Below, in pieces: positions 53,550 through 62,823 of a stretch of DNA of 64,000 nt. Source of the DNA: Rhizobium sullae (GTDB lineage: Bacteria > Pseudomonadota > Alphaproteobacteria > Rhizobiales > Rhizobiaceae); contig NZ_CP104143.1 of assembly GCF_025200715.1 (NCBI RefSeq), positions 248,001 through 312,000 on the forward strand. Reading direction: 5' to 3'. Every line of letters begins with the position of its first letter. The stretch's first letter is position 1. A program made the position numbers and the translations under genes. Below the pieces are notes generated by a model. It did no database searches. It worked only from the letters and a program-made list of their open reading frames with translations, and was not told the DNA's origin.

Positions 53550-54449
53550 GTGACGACAGTGATCGATGGCAAGCAGGTAGCGGCTTCGGTAATCGAAACG
53601 GTAAAGATGGCGACGGCTTCGCTGGAAAAGCAGAGCGGCGTGAAGGCCGGCCTTGCCGTAGTGATCGTCGGCGACGATCCGGCAAGCCATGCCTATGTCA
53701 GCTCGAAGAGCAGGATGGCCAAGGAATGCGGCTTCAAGTCGGTGCAGCACACGCTTTCGGTCGAGACGACGCAGGAAGAGCTTGCCGCACTCGTTTCGTC
53801 GCTCAACGCCGATCCCTCAATTCATGGCATCCTCGTGCAGCTGCCGCTGCCGAAGCATCTGAAATCCGAGCCGATCATCCAGTCGATCCTGCCGGAAAAG
53901 GATGTCGACGGATTGCACGTCGTCAATGCCGGAAAGCTTGCAACCGGCGACCTTGAAACCGGCCTCGTCTCCTGCACACCGGCTGGCGCGATGGTCTTCG
54001 TCCGCCGCATGCACGGCGAGGACCTGTCCGGGCTGAACGCTGTCGTCATCGGCAGGTCGAACCTCTTCGGCAAGCCGATGGCGCAGTTGCTGCTCAATGC
54101 CAATGCGACGGTGACGATCGCTCATTCGCGTACCAAGGATCTACGCGACGTCTGCCGCAATGCCGATATACTGGTGGCCGCCGTCGGCCGCCCCGAGATG
54201 GTCAAAGCCGATTGGGTAAAGCCCGGCGCTACCGTCATCGACGTCGGTATCAACCGCATTGCTGCGCCGGAAAGGGGCGAGGGCAAGACACGGCTGGTCG
54301 GCGATGTCGCCTTCGAGGAAGCGTCCAATGTTGCCGCGGTGATCACCCCGGTTCCAGGTGGCGTCGGTCCGATGACGATCGCCATGCTGATGGCCAATAC
54401 CGTCATTGCCGCGCATCGCGCAGCCGGACAGACACCGCCGACGTTCTGA
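53550..54449 (+). CDS. folD: Bifunctional methylenetetrahydrofolate dehydrogenase/cyclohydrolase FolD
   Basis: 299 residues. Active-site Tyr-Lys pair in [13 protein letters not shown], the substrate motif VQLPLPKHL, the NADP-binding [17 protein letters not shown] and the family end motif [14 protein letters not shown] are all present. It interconverts methylene-, methenyl- and formyl-tetrahydrofolate in the cytosol for one-carbon metabolism. It is transcribed alone and converges on aglR, whose stop lies only two bases away. Confidence 0.97.
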   Translation: MTTVIDGKQVAASVIETVKMATASLEKQSGVKAGLAVVIVGDDPASHAYVSSKSRMAKECGFKSVQHTLSVETTQEELAALVSSLNADPSIHGILVQLPLPKHLKSEPIIQSILPEKDVDGLHVVNAGKLATGDLETGLVSCTPAGAMVFVRRMHGEDLSGLNAVVIGRSNLFGKPMAQLLLNANATVTIAHSRTKDLRDVCRNADILVAAVGRPEMVKADWVKPGATVIDVGINRIAAPERGEGKTRLVGDVAFEEASNVAAVITPVPGGVGPMTIAMLMANTVIAAHRAAGQTPPTF

Positions 54450-54451
54450 GC

Positions 54452-55474
54452 CTATTGCGGGGCAGGGCCGGTCGAGGCTCTGACGATCAGCTCAGCTTTC
54501 CACAGCTCCTGCTCCGGATAGGAGCCGGCCTCTTTGACGGTGCCGATCAGGCGCTGCGCAATGCGGGCGCCGGCGGCACGAAGGGACGAGCGCGTCGTCG
54601 TCAGCGGCACCGAAAAGTTCTCCGGCTTCAGAAGCGGCAGCTCGTCGTCATGGGCGATGAGCGAGATATCCTCACCGAGCTTCAATCCGGCCTGGTTCAG
54701 GGCGCGGATCGCGCCGAGTGCGAGCACGGTGCTGGAGCAGAGCAGGGCGGTCGGAGGCTTCGGAAGCTGCAGAAACTGCTCCATCGCGATCAGCCCCTGC
54801 TCGTCGGTCATCAGCGAGTGGCTGACGCAGGTTTCGGCGAGCGTCAGCCCACGTTCGGAGAGCGCCACGGCGACGCCATTTTTCCGTCGGATCGCAAAAT
54901 CGAGATGCTCAGGTCCGTTGATCAGCGCGAACCGCGTGTGACCAAGCTGCAGCAGCAGTTTCGCCGCATCGTAGAAAGCGGCCTCGTTGTCGACATCGAG
55001 GTAGGGATAGTCCGGCTCCGATCCGAACGAACGGCCATGGACGATGAACGGCATCGCCAGCGATTTCAGCATGACAAGCCGCGGATCATGGGCGCGCATA
55101 TAGGCGACGAAAAGCGCATCGACATTGCCGCTGATCGCCAGGCGGCGCAGCGCTGCCACTTCATCGTTCGGGTCCGAGGGCATGATGACAAAATGAAAGT
55201 CCTGCCGGACGGCTTCCTCGCCGAGGCCGGCCAGAAATTCGCCGAAATGGACGTCTGAATGATGGCCATGCGCCATCGGCATCACCAGTCCGATCGAGCC
55301 CGCCTTACCGGTCGCAAGACGCTGAGCCGCCTTGTTTGGCCGGTATCCGGTTTCCTTCACAGCGCGCAGCACCCGTTCGCGCGTTACCTCGCTGACTTCA
55401 GGATAGCCATTGAGCGCGCGGCTGACGGTCGTCTGCGAAAGACCAAGCAATTCCGAGAGCTGTTTGAGATTCAC
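54452..55474 (-). CDS. aglR: LacI-family regulator of the alpha-glucoside operon, AglR
   Basis: 340 residues. The LacI headpiece is NLKQLSELLGLSQTTVSRAL, with hinge region RPNKAAQRLATGKAGSIGLV and a periplasmic-binding-protein-like ligand domain. The start is GTG at 55474, the usual LacI position; an in-frame ATG 16 codons upstream has weaker support, whereas GAGGAGG precedes the GTG. It is divergent from aglE; palindromes AAAGCGCTTT at 55521 and TCAAAGCGCTTTGA at 55677 are its probable operators for autoregulation and repression of aglEFGAK. Confidence 0.9.
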   Translation of the reverse strand: MNLKQLSELLGLSQTTVSRALNGYPEVSEVTRERVLRAVKETGYRPNKAAQRLATGKAGSIGLVMPMAHGHHSDVHFGEFLAGLGEEAVRQDFHFVIMPSDPNDEVAALRRLAISGNVDALFVAYMRAHDPRLVMLKSLAMPFIVHGRSFGSEPDYPYLDVDNEAAFYDAAKLLLQLGHTRFALINGPEHLDFAIRRKNGVAVALSERGLTLAETCVSHSLMTDEQGLIAMEQFLQLPKPPTALLCSSTVLALGAIRALNQAGLKLGEDISLIAHDDELPLLKPENFSVPLTTTRSSLRAAGARIAQRLIGTVKEAGSYPEQELWKAELIVRASTGPAPQ

Positions 55475-55520
55475 CGGCCGCGTTTCCTCCTCAGCGCTTA
55501 CACACCTCCCATGTGTGCCC

Positions 55521-55530
55521 AAAGCGCTTT
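55521..55530. promoter_or_regulatory. AglR operator candidate O1
   Basis: A perfect ten-base palindrome AAAGCGCTTT, 47 bp upstream of the aglR start, shares its core with the second palindrome at 55677-55690. Confidence 0.6.
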
Positions 55531-55553
55531 CAATTATGTATCAGCTATGGCGC

Positions 55554-55582
55554 TTGACTCAAGAAAAATCGCTCCATATTCC
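55554..55582 (+). promoter_or_regulatory. Candidate aglE promoter
   Basis: TTGACT, 17 bases, TATTCC lies between the two operator palindromes, reading towards aglE. A second TTGACT with AAATGA at 17 bases occurs at 55645-55673 and would place the start point at the 55677 palindrome. Which is used cannot be told from sequence. Confidence 0.4.
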
Positions 55583-55676
55583 CCTTCAGGTGCCGCCGCA
55601 ATGGGCAATCAAAGCGTCTCATTCCGCGGTATTTTGGAAATGGCTTGACTCTTTTCTGCCGAAAGTGAAATGAGTG

Positions 55677-55690
55677 TCAAAGCGCTTTGA
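55677..55690. promoter_or_regulatory. AglR operator candidate O2
   Basis: A perfect 14-base palindrome TCAAAGCGCTTTGA, 58 bp before the aglE ATG. Its centre is about 158 bp from that of O1, a distance that would allow repressor looping. Confidence 0.65.
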
Positions 55691-55748
55691 AAATTCGCTC
55701 TCGGGAGGTTGGGAAGCGCCGTTGGGATTGTGATGGGAGGTTGATCAC

Positions 55749-57110
55749 ATGAAGAAGATTCTTTTGATGGGCGTTGCCGCGGCGGCGCTGGTTGCCGGGG
55801 CAGCTTCTGCTGCCGACCTGAAGTTTCCGCCCGGTCAGGATACGAAGTTCAACTGGAAGAGCTATGACGAGTTCAAAGCTGCTCACGCCGATTTGAAAGG
55901 TGAGCCGCTGACGATCTTCGGGCCGTGGCGCGGTGAGGACGAAGCCTTCTTCCGCAGCATTCTCGCTTATTTCACCGAGGCGACGGGCGTTGATGCCACC
56001 TATTCGTCCTCCGAAAACTACGAACAGCAGATCGTCATCGATACGCAAGCGGGCTCGCCGCCGAACGTCGCGATCCTGCCGCAGCCGGGCCTTCTTGCCG
56101 ATCTCGCCAGCAAGGGGCTCCTGACGCCGCTTGGAGAGGAGAATTCCAAGTGGGTGAAGGAAAATTACGGCGCCGGCGATAGCTGGGTCGGTTACGGCAC
56201 CTACAAAGGCAAGGACGGCAAGGACGGCTACTACGCATTCCCTTACAAGGCCGACGTGAAGTCGCTTGTCTGGTACGTTCCGGAAAACTTCAAGGAAGCC
56301 GGATACAAGGTTCCGACCACGATGGAACAGCTTCATGACCTGACGGACCAGATCGTCAAGGATGGTGGCGTTCCGTGGTGCATCGGCCTCGGCTCCGGCG
56401 GTGCGACCGGCTGGCCGGCAACCGACTGGATCGAAGACCTCATGCTGCGCATGCAGAAGCCGGATGTCTATGACAAGTGGACTACGAACGAAGTGAAATT
56501 CACCGACCCGGCGGTCATTGCCGCGATCGATGAATTCGGCAAGTTCGCCAAGAACGCGAGCTATGTCGATGGCGGCGTTGCGGCCGTTGCTTCGACCGAT
56601 TTCCGCGACAGTCCGAAGGGTCTCTTCGCCGTTCCGCCGAAGTGCTATATGCACCATCAGGCTTCGTTCATCCCCTCCTTCTTCCCGGAGGGCACGAAGC
56701 TCGGCCAGGATGCCGACTTCTTCTACATGCCGACCTTCGCAGCGCACGCCGATCTCGGCAAGCCGGTTCTCGGTGCCGGCACGCTCGTGTCGATCACCAA
56801 GGACTCGAAGGCCGCTCGCGCATTCGTCGAGTTCCTGAAGACGCCGATCGCGCATGAGGTCTGGATGGCGCAGTCGAGCTTCCTGACCCCATACAAGGGC
56901 GTCAGCACCGCGGCCTACGCCAACGAGCAGATGAAGCGCGAAGGCGAGATCTTGACGACGGCCACGACCTTCCGGTTCGACGGTTCTGACCTCATGCCCG
57001 GCAAGATCGGCGCAGGTGCCTTCTGGACCGGCATGGTCGATTTCGTCGGCGGCAAGTCTGCGGAAGACACAGGCAAGGAAGTCCAGGCCGCCTGGGATGC
57101 CATCAAGTAA
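55749..57110 (+). CDS. aglE: Alpha-glucoside ABC transporter, periplasmic binding protein AglE
   Basis: 453 residues. A signal peptide (about 1-22, ending ASAA) is followed by a solute-binding family 1 fold (GEPLTIFGPWRGEDEAFFRS, ALGSGGATGWPATDWIEDL-like region near 215, GAFWTGMVDFVGGKSAEDTG). It captures sucrose, maltose or trehalose in the periplasm in S. meliloti. It is the first gene of aglEFGAK with a GGGAGG ribosome-binding site. A strong hairpin at 57125 separates it from aglF and would favour higher AglE than membrane-protein levels. Confidence 0.93.
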   Translation: MKKILLMGVAAAALVAGAASAADLKFPPGQDTKFNWKSYDEFKAAHADLKGEPLTIFGPWRGEDEAFFRSILAYFTEATGVDATYSSSENYEQQIVIDTQAGSPPNVAILPQPGLLADLASKGLLTPLGEENSKWVKENYGAGDSWVGYGTYKGKDGKDGYYAFPYKADVKSLVWYVPENFKEAGYKVPTTMEQLHDLTDQIVKDGGVPWCIGLGSGGATGWPATDWIEDLMLRMQKPDVYDKWTTNEVKFTDPAVIAAIDEFGKFAKNASYVDGGVAAVASTDFRDSPKGLFAVPPKCYMHHQASFIPSFFPEGTKLGQDADFFYMPTFAAHADLGKPVLGAGTLVSITKDSKAARAFVEFLKTPIAHEVWMAQSSFLTPYKGVSTAAYANEQMKREGEILTTATTFRFDGSDLMPGKIGAGAFWTGMVDFVGGKSAEDTGKEVQAAWDAIK

Positions 57111-57124
57111 TCATCGATAACCGG

Positions 57125-57147
57125 TGCCGCGGGGGAAACCCGCGGCA
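57125..57147 (+). repeat. Stable hairpin between aglE and aglF
   Basis: A nine-base perfect stem TGCCGCGGG / CCCGCGGCA with a five-base loop and no T tract. Such structures after binding-protein genes protect the upstream mRNA and lower expression of the following permease genes. Confidence 0.7.
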
Positions 57148-57276
57148 TTGCTGGTATGATGGCCGGAGCTGTGGGGGTCCGGCCAACGCCGGATACTGTG
57201 TTCAAATGCAACAAAGAAGTTGACGGTAACTGGTGCCAGCCCTTCAAGATAGTCAGGGGTAGCACGGGAGGGACGA

Positions 57277-58290
57277 ATGCTGTCGCAGATAGTTTCCGCG
57301 TTGGGCGTTGTGGTCGTGGCGGTATTCGCCTGCTCGGCCTACTTCTATTTCTCGAACAAGATTCTGGATCTGGCGCTGCCAGTCAAAGACGGCGGCATGC
57401 GCGCGGCTACGCGCAATCTTAACCGCCGCGCGATGATCCGCCCATGGCTCTTTCTCGGCCCGGCGCTGTTTCTGCTGATCGTCTATCTCGTCTATCCGGT
57501 CATCGCGACGCTTATTTTGTCATTCTATGACCGTTCCGGCTCGAGTTTCGTGGGCTTGGCCAATTATCAGTGGGCCTTCGGCGACCGCGAATTCCGCCAA
57601 TCGATTTTAAACAACATCCTCTGGCTCGCCGTCGTTCCGGCCGCCTGCACGTTCTTCGGCCTGGTCATCGCCGTCATGACCGACCGCATCTGGTGGGGCA
57701 ATATCGCAAAGAGCATCGTCTTCATGCCGATGGCAATCTCCTTCGTCGGCGCCTCGGTCATCTGGAAGTTCATCTATGAGTATCGCGGCGGCAACGACGT
57801 CCAGATCGGCCTCCTGAATGCAATCGTACAGCTCTTCGGCGGCACGCCGGAGGTTTGGATATCCGTTCCTTTCTGGAACAATTTCTTCCTGATGGTAATC
57901 CTCATCTGGATCCAGACCGGTTTTGCGATGGTCATTCTCTCGGCCGCCCTTCGTGGCATACCGGAAGAAACGATCGAGGCTGCCGTCATCGACGGCGCCA
58001 ATGGGTGGCAGATTTTCTGGCGCATCATGGTGCCGCAGATCTGGGGCACGATCGCCGTCGTCTGGACCACGATCACCATCCTCGTCCTCAAGGTTTTCGA
58101 CATCGTCCTGACCATGACCAACGGTCAGTGGGACTCGATGGTACTCGCCAACCTGATGTTCAACTGGATGTTCCGCGGTGGTGGCGACTCCGGCCGAAGC
58201 GCAGTCATCGCCCTCATCATCATGCTGGCCGTGACGCCGATCATGGTGTGGAACGTCCGCCGCGCGAACCGCGAACTCGGAGGCAACTGA
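57277..58290 (+). CDS. aglF: Alpha-glucoside ABC transporter permease AglF
   Basis: 337 residues. One extra N-terminal membrane helix (about 1-30) precedes the typical MalF-like permease core with about six helices; the EAA loop is EETIEAAVIDGANGWQIFWR followed by IMVPQIWG. It forms the inner-membrane channel with AglG. A GGGAGGG ribosome-binding site precedes the ATG. It lies one base before aglG. Confidence 0.94.
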   Translation: MLSQIVSALGVVVVAVFACSAYFYFSNKILDLALPVKDGGMRAATRNLNRRAMIRPWLFLGPALFLLIVYLVYPVIATLILSFYDRSGSSFVGLANYQWAFGDREFRQSILNNILWLAVVPAACTFFGLVIAVMTDRIWWGNIAKSIVFMPMAISFVGASVIWKFIYEYRGGNDVQIGLLNAIVQLFGGTPEVWISVPFWNNFFLMVILIWIQTGFAMVILSAALRGIPEETIEAAVIDGANGWQIFWRIMVPQIWGTIAVVWTTITILVLKVFDIVLTMTNGQWDSMVLANLMFNWMFRGGGDSGRSAVIALIIMLAVTPIMVWNVRRANRELGGN

Positions 58291-58291
58291 G

Positions 58292-59455
58292 ATGACATTG
58301 TCAGCACGCTTCCTCAAGATCGGCCCGGCGCGTCTCTTCGTTCACGTCTGCGTCCTTCTGATCGTCATCATCTGGCTGATCCCGACGCTCGGCATCTTCG
58401 TCAGCGCCGTGCGCGATAAGGACCAGATCGTCGTTTCCGGCTGGTGGACGGCCTTTGCCGGCTCGACACGCACGGTTGCCGCCCGTCTCGGTACCGCCGA
58501 CCAGCAGAAACAGGAAGGCGCCACCTACGTCATTTCCGGCAATCTGCTGGAGGGACAGGATGGTCGCTCTTTGAAGGCTTTCGGCACACGCATCCAGCAG
58601 CCGTCAGCCTACCAGGCGGGCGAGACAGCCAATCTCGGCGAAGGCCTCAGCCTCCAGGTCAATGAGGACGGCACTTATCGCTATATGAAGAACGCCGCCT
58701 TCACGGATGACGACGCCGGCCGCCGCGTCTATGTCGCGGTTTCCACGCCGCCCGAATTCACGCTGCAGAATTACAAGACCGTGCTCACAGGCGAGGGGAT
58801 AGGCCAGTCGTTTATTAACTCGCTGACTGTGACCATTCCGGCAACCATTATTCCGATCCTGATTGCCGCCTTCGCGGCATACGCCCTGAGCTGGATGGAA
58901 TTCCCGGGCCGTGCCTTGCTGATCGCCCTCGTCGTCGGCCTTATTGTCGTGCCATTGCAGATGTCGCTGATCCCGCTGCTGCGTCTCTACAACATGGTGG
59001 GCTCGGCTTTCGACGTTCCGTCGAAGACCTATCCCGGCATCTGGCTGGCACACACGGCCTTCGGCATGCCGCTCGCCATCTTTCTGCTCCGCGCCTATAT
59101 CGCAGGGCTGCCGAAGGAGATCATCGAATCGGCGCGCGTCGATGGCGCAAGCGACTTTGAGATCTTCGTCCGCATCGTTTTGCCCCTATCCTTTCCCGCG
59201 CTCGCGTCTTTCGCGATCTTCCAGTTCCTCTGGGTGTGGAACGACCTGCTTGTCGCCATGGTCTTCCTCGGCACCGATAGGCAGCACCTCGTGCTGACCG
59301 GCGCGCTGAACGCGCTGCTTGGCTCGCGCGGCGGCAACTGGGAAATCCTGACGGCGTCCGCCTTCGTTACCATCGTCGTGCCGCTGCTCGTGTTCTTCGG
59401 GCTACAGCGCTATCTGGTACGCGGGCTGCTTGCGGGTTCGGTCAAGGGGGGCTGA
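58292..59455 (+). CDS. aglG: Alpha-glucoside ABC transporter permease AglG
   Basis: 387 residues. The first membrane helix (about 15-38) is followed by an unusually long periplasmic insert of about 110 residues (DKDQIVVSGWWTAFAGSTRT to STPPEFTLQNYKTVL), then five further helices with the EAA loop KEIIESARVDGASDFEIFVR. MalG-type permeases are usually about 280 residues; the insert accounts for the difference. It pairs with AglF and the ATPase AglK. Confidence 0.94.
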   Translation: MTLSARFLKIGPARLFVHVCVLLIVIIWLIPTLGIFVSAVRDKDQIVVSGWWTAFAGSTRTVAARLGTADQQKQEGATYVISGNLLEGQDGRSLKAFGTRIQQPSAYQAGETANLGEGLSLQVNEDGTYRYMKNAAFTDDDAGRRVYVAVSTPPEFTLQNYKTVLTGEGIGQSFINSLTVTIPATIIPILIAAFAAYALSWMEFPGRALLIALVVGLIVVPLQMSLIPLLRLYNMVGSAFDVPSKTYPGIWLAHTAFGMPLAIFLLRAYIAGLPKEIIESARVDGASDFEIFVRIVLPLSFPALASFAIFQFLWVWNDLLVAMVFLGTDRQHLVLTGALNALLGSRGGNWEILTASAFVTIVVPLLVFFGLQRYLVRGLLAGSVKGG

Positions 59456-59490
59456 TCCATCCCAACACGACACATCCCACAGGAACACAC

Positions 59491-61143
59491 ATGAGCATAG
59501 CATCCCAATCCACTTTGACGGTTGATAAGGACTGGTGGCGCGGCGCGGTAATCTATCAGATCTATCCGCGCTCCTTTCAGGATTCGAACGGCGACGGCAT
59601 CGGTGACCTGAAGGGCATCACCGCCCGTTTACCGCATGTAGCAAGCCTCGGCGCTGACGCGATCTGGATTTCGCCCTTCTTCACCTCGCCGATGCGCGAT
59701 TTCGGCTACGATGTCTCGGACTACGAGAACGTCGATTCGATCTTCGGCACGCTGGTGGATTTCGACACGATGATAGCAGAGGCCCATCGCCTCGGCATCA
59801 AGGTGATGATCGATCTCGTCATTTCGCACAGCTCGGACCAGCATCCGTGGTTCGCCGAAAGCCGTTCCAGCAAGACGAATGCAAAGGCGGACTGGTATGT
59901 CTGGGCGGATGCCAAGCCGGACGGCACGCCGCCGAACAACTGGCTGTCGATTTTCGGCGGCTCGGCATGGGCGTGGGATCCGCGGCGCATGCAGTATTAT
60001 CTGCACAACTTCCTGACCTCGCAGCCGGACATGAACCTGCACAATCCGGAAGTGCAGGACCGGCTGCTCGACGTCGTCCGCTTCTGGCTAAAGCGCGGCG
60101 TCGACGGCTTCCGTCTCGACACGATCAATTTCTATTTCCACGACCAGCAACTGCGCGACAACCCGGCTTTGCCGCCTGCACGCCGCAATGCTTCGACCGC
60201 GCCGGCGGTCAACCCCTATAATTTTCAGGAACACGTCTACGACAAGAACCGCCCTGAGAATATCGCGTTCTTGACGCGTTTCCGCGCTGTCTTGGAAGAG
60301 TTTCCAGCAATTGCAGCCGTCGGCGAAGTGGGCGATAGCCAGCGGGGCCTGGAGATCGTCGGCGAATACACGTCCGGAAACGACAAGATGCATATGTGCT
60401 ATGCCTTCGAGTTCCTCGCTCCCGATCCGCTTTCCCCGGAGCGTGTCGAGGAGGTGATGAAGGATTTCGGCGCCGCCGCGCCCGATGGCTGGGCCTGCTG
60501 GGCATTCTCCAATCACGACGTCATGCGTCATGTCAGCCGCTGGGGTTCGCTCGTCGCCGATCATGACGCATTTGCCAAGCAATATGCCTCGCTGCTGATG
60601 ACCTTGCGCGGCTCCGTCTGCCTCTATCAGGGCGAGGAGCTCGGCCTGACCGAAGCCGATCTTGCCTATCAGGACCTGCAGGACCCCTATGGCATCCAGT
60701 TCTGGCCGGAATACAAGGGACGCGACGGTTGCCGCACGCCGATGGTCTGGGACTCGCAGGTTTCCCAGGGCGGCTTCTCAACCGTCACGCCGTGGCTGCC
60801 GGTTCCGGTCGAGCATATCCTGCGCGCCGTCAGCGTGCAGCAGGGCGACGAGAATTCCGTGCTCGAGCACTATCGCCGCTTCCTCGCCTTCCGCAGGCAT
60901 TACCCGGCTTTTGCCAAAGGCGAGATCGAATTCGAGCAGCCGCAAGGTGATGCGCTTGTCTTCACACGCAGACATGGCAACGAGCAATTGCTCTGCATTT
61001 TCAATATGAGCCCGGCCGAAGCTGCCGTAACATTGCCCGCAGGCGATTGGCAGACATTGACGGGGCATGGGTTCACCAGCAATAACTACGGCGGGAAGAT
61101 CGATATTCCGGCTTGGGGGGCACACTTCGCCCGCCTCGCGTAA
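59491..61143 (+). CDS. aglA: Alpha-glucosidase AglA (GH13)
   Basis: 550 residues of glycoside hydrolase family 13, oligo-1,6-glucosidase-like. The start WWRGAVIYQIYPRSFQDSNG is characteristic; region I is VMIDLVISHSSDQHPW, the nucleophile Asp210 lies in GVDGFRLDTINF, the acid/base Glu279 in AAVGEVGDS and Asp343 in FSNHDVMRH. It splits imported alpha-glucosides in the cytoplasm; no signal peptide is seen. It is the fourth gene of the agl operon, followed by aglK. Confidence 0.95.
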   Translation: MSIASQSTLTVDKDWWRGAVIYQIYPRSFQDSNGDGIGDLKGITARLPHVASLGADAIWISPFFTSPMRDFGYDVSDYENVDSIFGTLVDFDTMIAEAHRLGIKVMIDLVISHSSDQHPWFAESRSSKTNAKADWYVWADAKPDGTPPNNWLSIFGGSAWAWDPRRMQYYLHNFLTSQPDMNLHNPEVQDRLLDVVRFWLKRGVDGFRLDTINFYFHDQQLRDNPALPPARRNASTAPAVNPYNFQEHVYDKNRPENIAFLTRFRAVLEEFPAIAAVGEVGDSQRGLEIVGEYTSGNDKMHMCYAFEFLAPDPLSPERVEEVMKDFGAAAPDGWACWAFSNHDVMRHVSRWGSLVADHDAFAKQYASLLMTLRGSVCLYQGEELGLTEADLAYQDLQDPYGIQFWPEYKGRDGCRTPMVWDSQVSQGGFSTVTPWLPVPVEHILRAVSVQQGDENSVLEHYRRFLAFRRHYPAFAKGEIEFEQPQGDALVFTRRHGNEQLLCIFNMSPAEAAVTLPAGDWQTLTGHGFTSNNYGGKIDIPAWGAHFARLA

Positions 61144-61163
61144 GGATCAGAGGGAGGCATTCG

Positions 61164-62252
61164 ATGACGGGACTGACGCTTAAGGAAATCCGCAAATCTT
61201 ATGGATCGGTGGACGTGCTGCATGGTATCGACCTGGAGATCAATCAGGGTGAGTTCATCGTCTTCGTGGGACCGTCCGGATGCGGCAAGTCGACCCTGTT
61301 GCGGATGATAGCCGGCCTGGAGAACATCACCGGCGGCGACATGTATATCGACGGCCAGCTCGTCAATGACGTGCCGCCGTCGAAGCGCGGCATCGCCATG
61401 GTGTTCCAGTCTTATGCGCTCTATCCGCACATGACGGTTTACGACAACATGGCCTTCGGCATGAAGATCGCCGGCGAAAGCAAGCAGGAGATCGACAGGC
61501 GGGTGAGGGCCGCTGCCGAAAGCCTGCAACTTACCAATTATCTCGATCGCCTGCCGAAGGCGCTTTCCGGTGGCCAGCGCCAGCGCGTTGCGATCGGCCG
61601 CGCCATCTGCCGCGATCCGAAGGTCTTCCTTTTCGACGAGCCGCTGTCGAACCTCGACGCCGCGCTACGCGTCGCAACCCGCATCGAGATCGCCCGCCTC
61701 AACGAGCAGATGGCCGATACGACGATGATCTACGTCACCCACGACCAGGTCGAGGCGATGACGCTTGCCGACCGTATCGTCGTGCTATCGGCCGGCCACA
61801 TCGAACAGGTAGGCGCGCCGCTGGAGCTCTACGAGCGTCCGGCAAACCTCTTCGTCGCGAAGTTTATTGGCTCTCCGGCCATGAACATCATTCCCTCGAC
61901 CGTCAGTGAAGCGGGTGCCACCACGACGATCACGCTGACAGGCGGAAAGTCCGTCACGCTCGACATTCCGACCGCCGCTTCCGAAAAGGGCAAGACGGTA
62001 AGCTTCGGCGTGCGCCCCGAAGACCTTCAGATCGCCAATGGCGACGACTACATCTTCGAAGGCAAGGTCTCGATCGTCGAAGCGCTCGGCGAAGTCACGC
62101 TGCTTTACATCGAAGGCCTGGTGCCGGGAGAACCGATCATCGTCAAGCTTCCGGGCATTACCGACATCAAGAAGGGGCAGAACATGAGGTTCGCCGCCGA
62201 TCGCTCGAAGCTGCATCTTTTCGATGCGGAAGGCCACACTTACAGAAAGTAG
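61164..62252 (+). CDS. aglK: Alpha-glucoside ABC transporter ATPase AglK
   Basis: 362 residues of the MalK/UgpC type. Walker A G36-P-S-G-C-G-K-S-T44, Q-loop in MVFQSYALYPHMTV, signature LSGGQRQRVAIGRAI, Walker B VFLFDEPLSNLD and the switch His in YVTHDQVEAMTLADR are intact. A C-terminal TOBE-type regulatory domain follows (VSFGVRPEDLQIANG). The ATG at 61164 follows AGGGAGG; the open frame further upstream overlaps aglA and is not used. Confidence 0.95.
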   Translation: MTGLTLKEIRKSYGSVDVLHGIDLEINQGEFIVFVGPSGCGKSTLLRMIAGLENITGGDMYIDGQLVNDVPPSKRGIAMVFQSYALYPHMTVYDNMAFGMKIAGESKQEIDRRVRAAAESLQLTNYLDRLPKALSGGQRQRVAIGRAICRDPKVFLFDEPLSNLDAALRVATRIEIARLNEQMADTTMIYVTHDQVEAMTLADRIVVLSAGHIEQVGAPLELYERPANLFVAKFIGSPAMNIIPSTVSEAGATTTITLTGGKSVTLDIPTAASEKGKTVSFGVRPEDLQIANGDDYIFEGKVSIVEALGEVTLLYIEGLVPGEPIIVKLPGITDIKKGQNMRFAADRSKLHLFDAEGHTYRK

Positions 62253-62420
62253 GAAGCCATTTTTGGGCGCTTCTTTTGTGAGCGCCGGAAACGCCGCGAT
62301 CATCACCTTCTGTTAAACATCCGCTGCTAGCTTCGCCTTATAGTTTTAAGGGGAATTAGGGTCGTGGGTGCATCCAATCCATTGCCTCCAGGGCATTTTC
62401 TGAACAAGGAAGAATCCTTC

Positions 62421-62774
62421 ATGTACGACCGCGAACAGCGGTTCAAAATGGAGGATACGATGAACGCGGCGCGAATCGAATATACCGAGAAGGGCGTCAT
62501 GCACATGGCGTCTCGGCGCTGCGACATTATCCGAATCTCGATGAGCAGCGCGGTCCTTGCGATCTTGACGCAATTCACTCTGCCGAAGCAGTTTTATCTG
62601 GATATTCCGGACGCGCGCATCACCAAGGTCGGCTGCATGCTGATGCGGGTGAATACCAACAACACCATCGAAGTTCGCTTTTTGCGCCTGCTGACGCAGA
62701 AGGAGATGAACAAGATCTTCGTCTACAGCACGCATCCGGCGCACCGCGACTACGTTCTCGACGTCCGCGCCTGA
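62421..62774 (+). CDS. Small PilZ-like protein
   Basis: 117 residues from the ATG at 62421, which has AAGGAAG eight bases upstream; a GTG at 62364 is an alternative start. The core follows the PilZ beta-barrel pattern: CDIIRISMSSAVLAILTQFT, then LPKQFYLDIPD, CMLMRVNTNNTIEVRFLRLL. The Arg-rich RxxxR and D/NxSxxG cyclic-di-GMP motifs are degenerate (SMSSAV instead of the usual DISxxG), so binding is uncertain. It stands alone between aglK and the bidirectional terminator at 62793. Confidence 0.65.
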   Translation: MYDREQRFKMEDTMNAARIEYTEKGVMHMASRRCDIIRISMSSAVLAILTQFTLPKQFYLDIPDARITKVGCMLMRVNTNNTIEVRFLRLLTQKEMNKIFVYSTHPAHRDYVLDVRA

Positions 62775-62792
62775 TCGGACGGCACTGGAATT

Positions 62793-62820
62793 AAAAAAGC
62801 CCGCGAGCGCGGGCTTTTTT
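62793..62820. terminator. Bidirectional terminator between PilZ-like gene and edd
   Basis: A 12-base perfect stem AAAAAAGCCCGC / GCGGGCTTTTTT with a GAGC loop; it has a T tract in both orientations and separates the convergent PilZ-like and edd genes. Confidence 0.95.
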
Positions 62821-62823
62821 GCG

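Noticed and set aside
62266..62286. Hairpin GGCGCT/AGCGCC after aglK as a terminator
   Set aside because: It has a short six-base stem, a nine-base loop and no T tract, so support is too weak to list.
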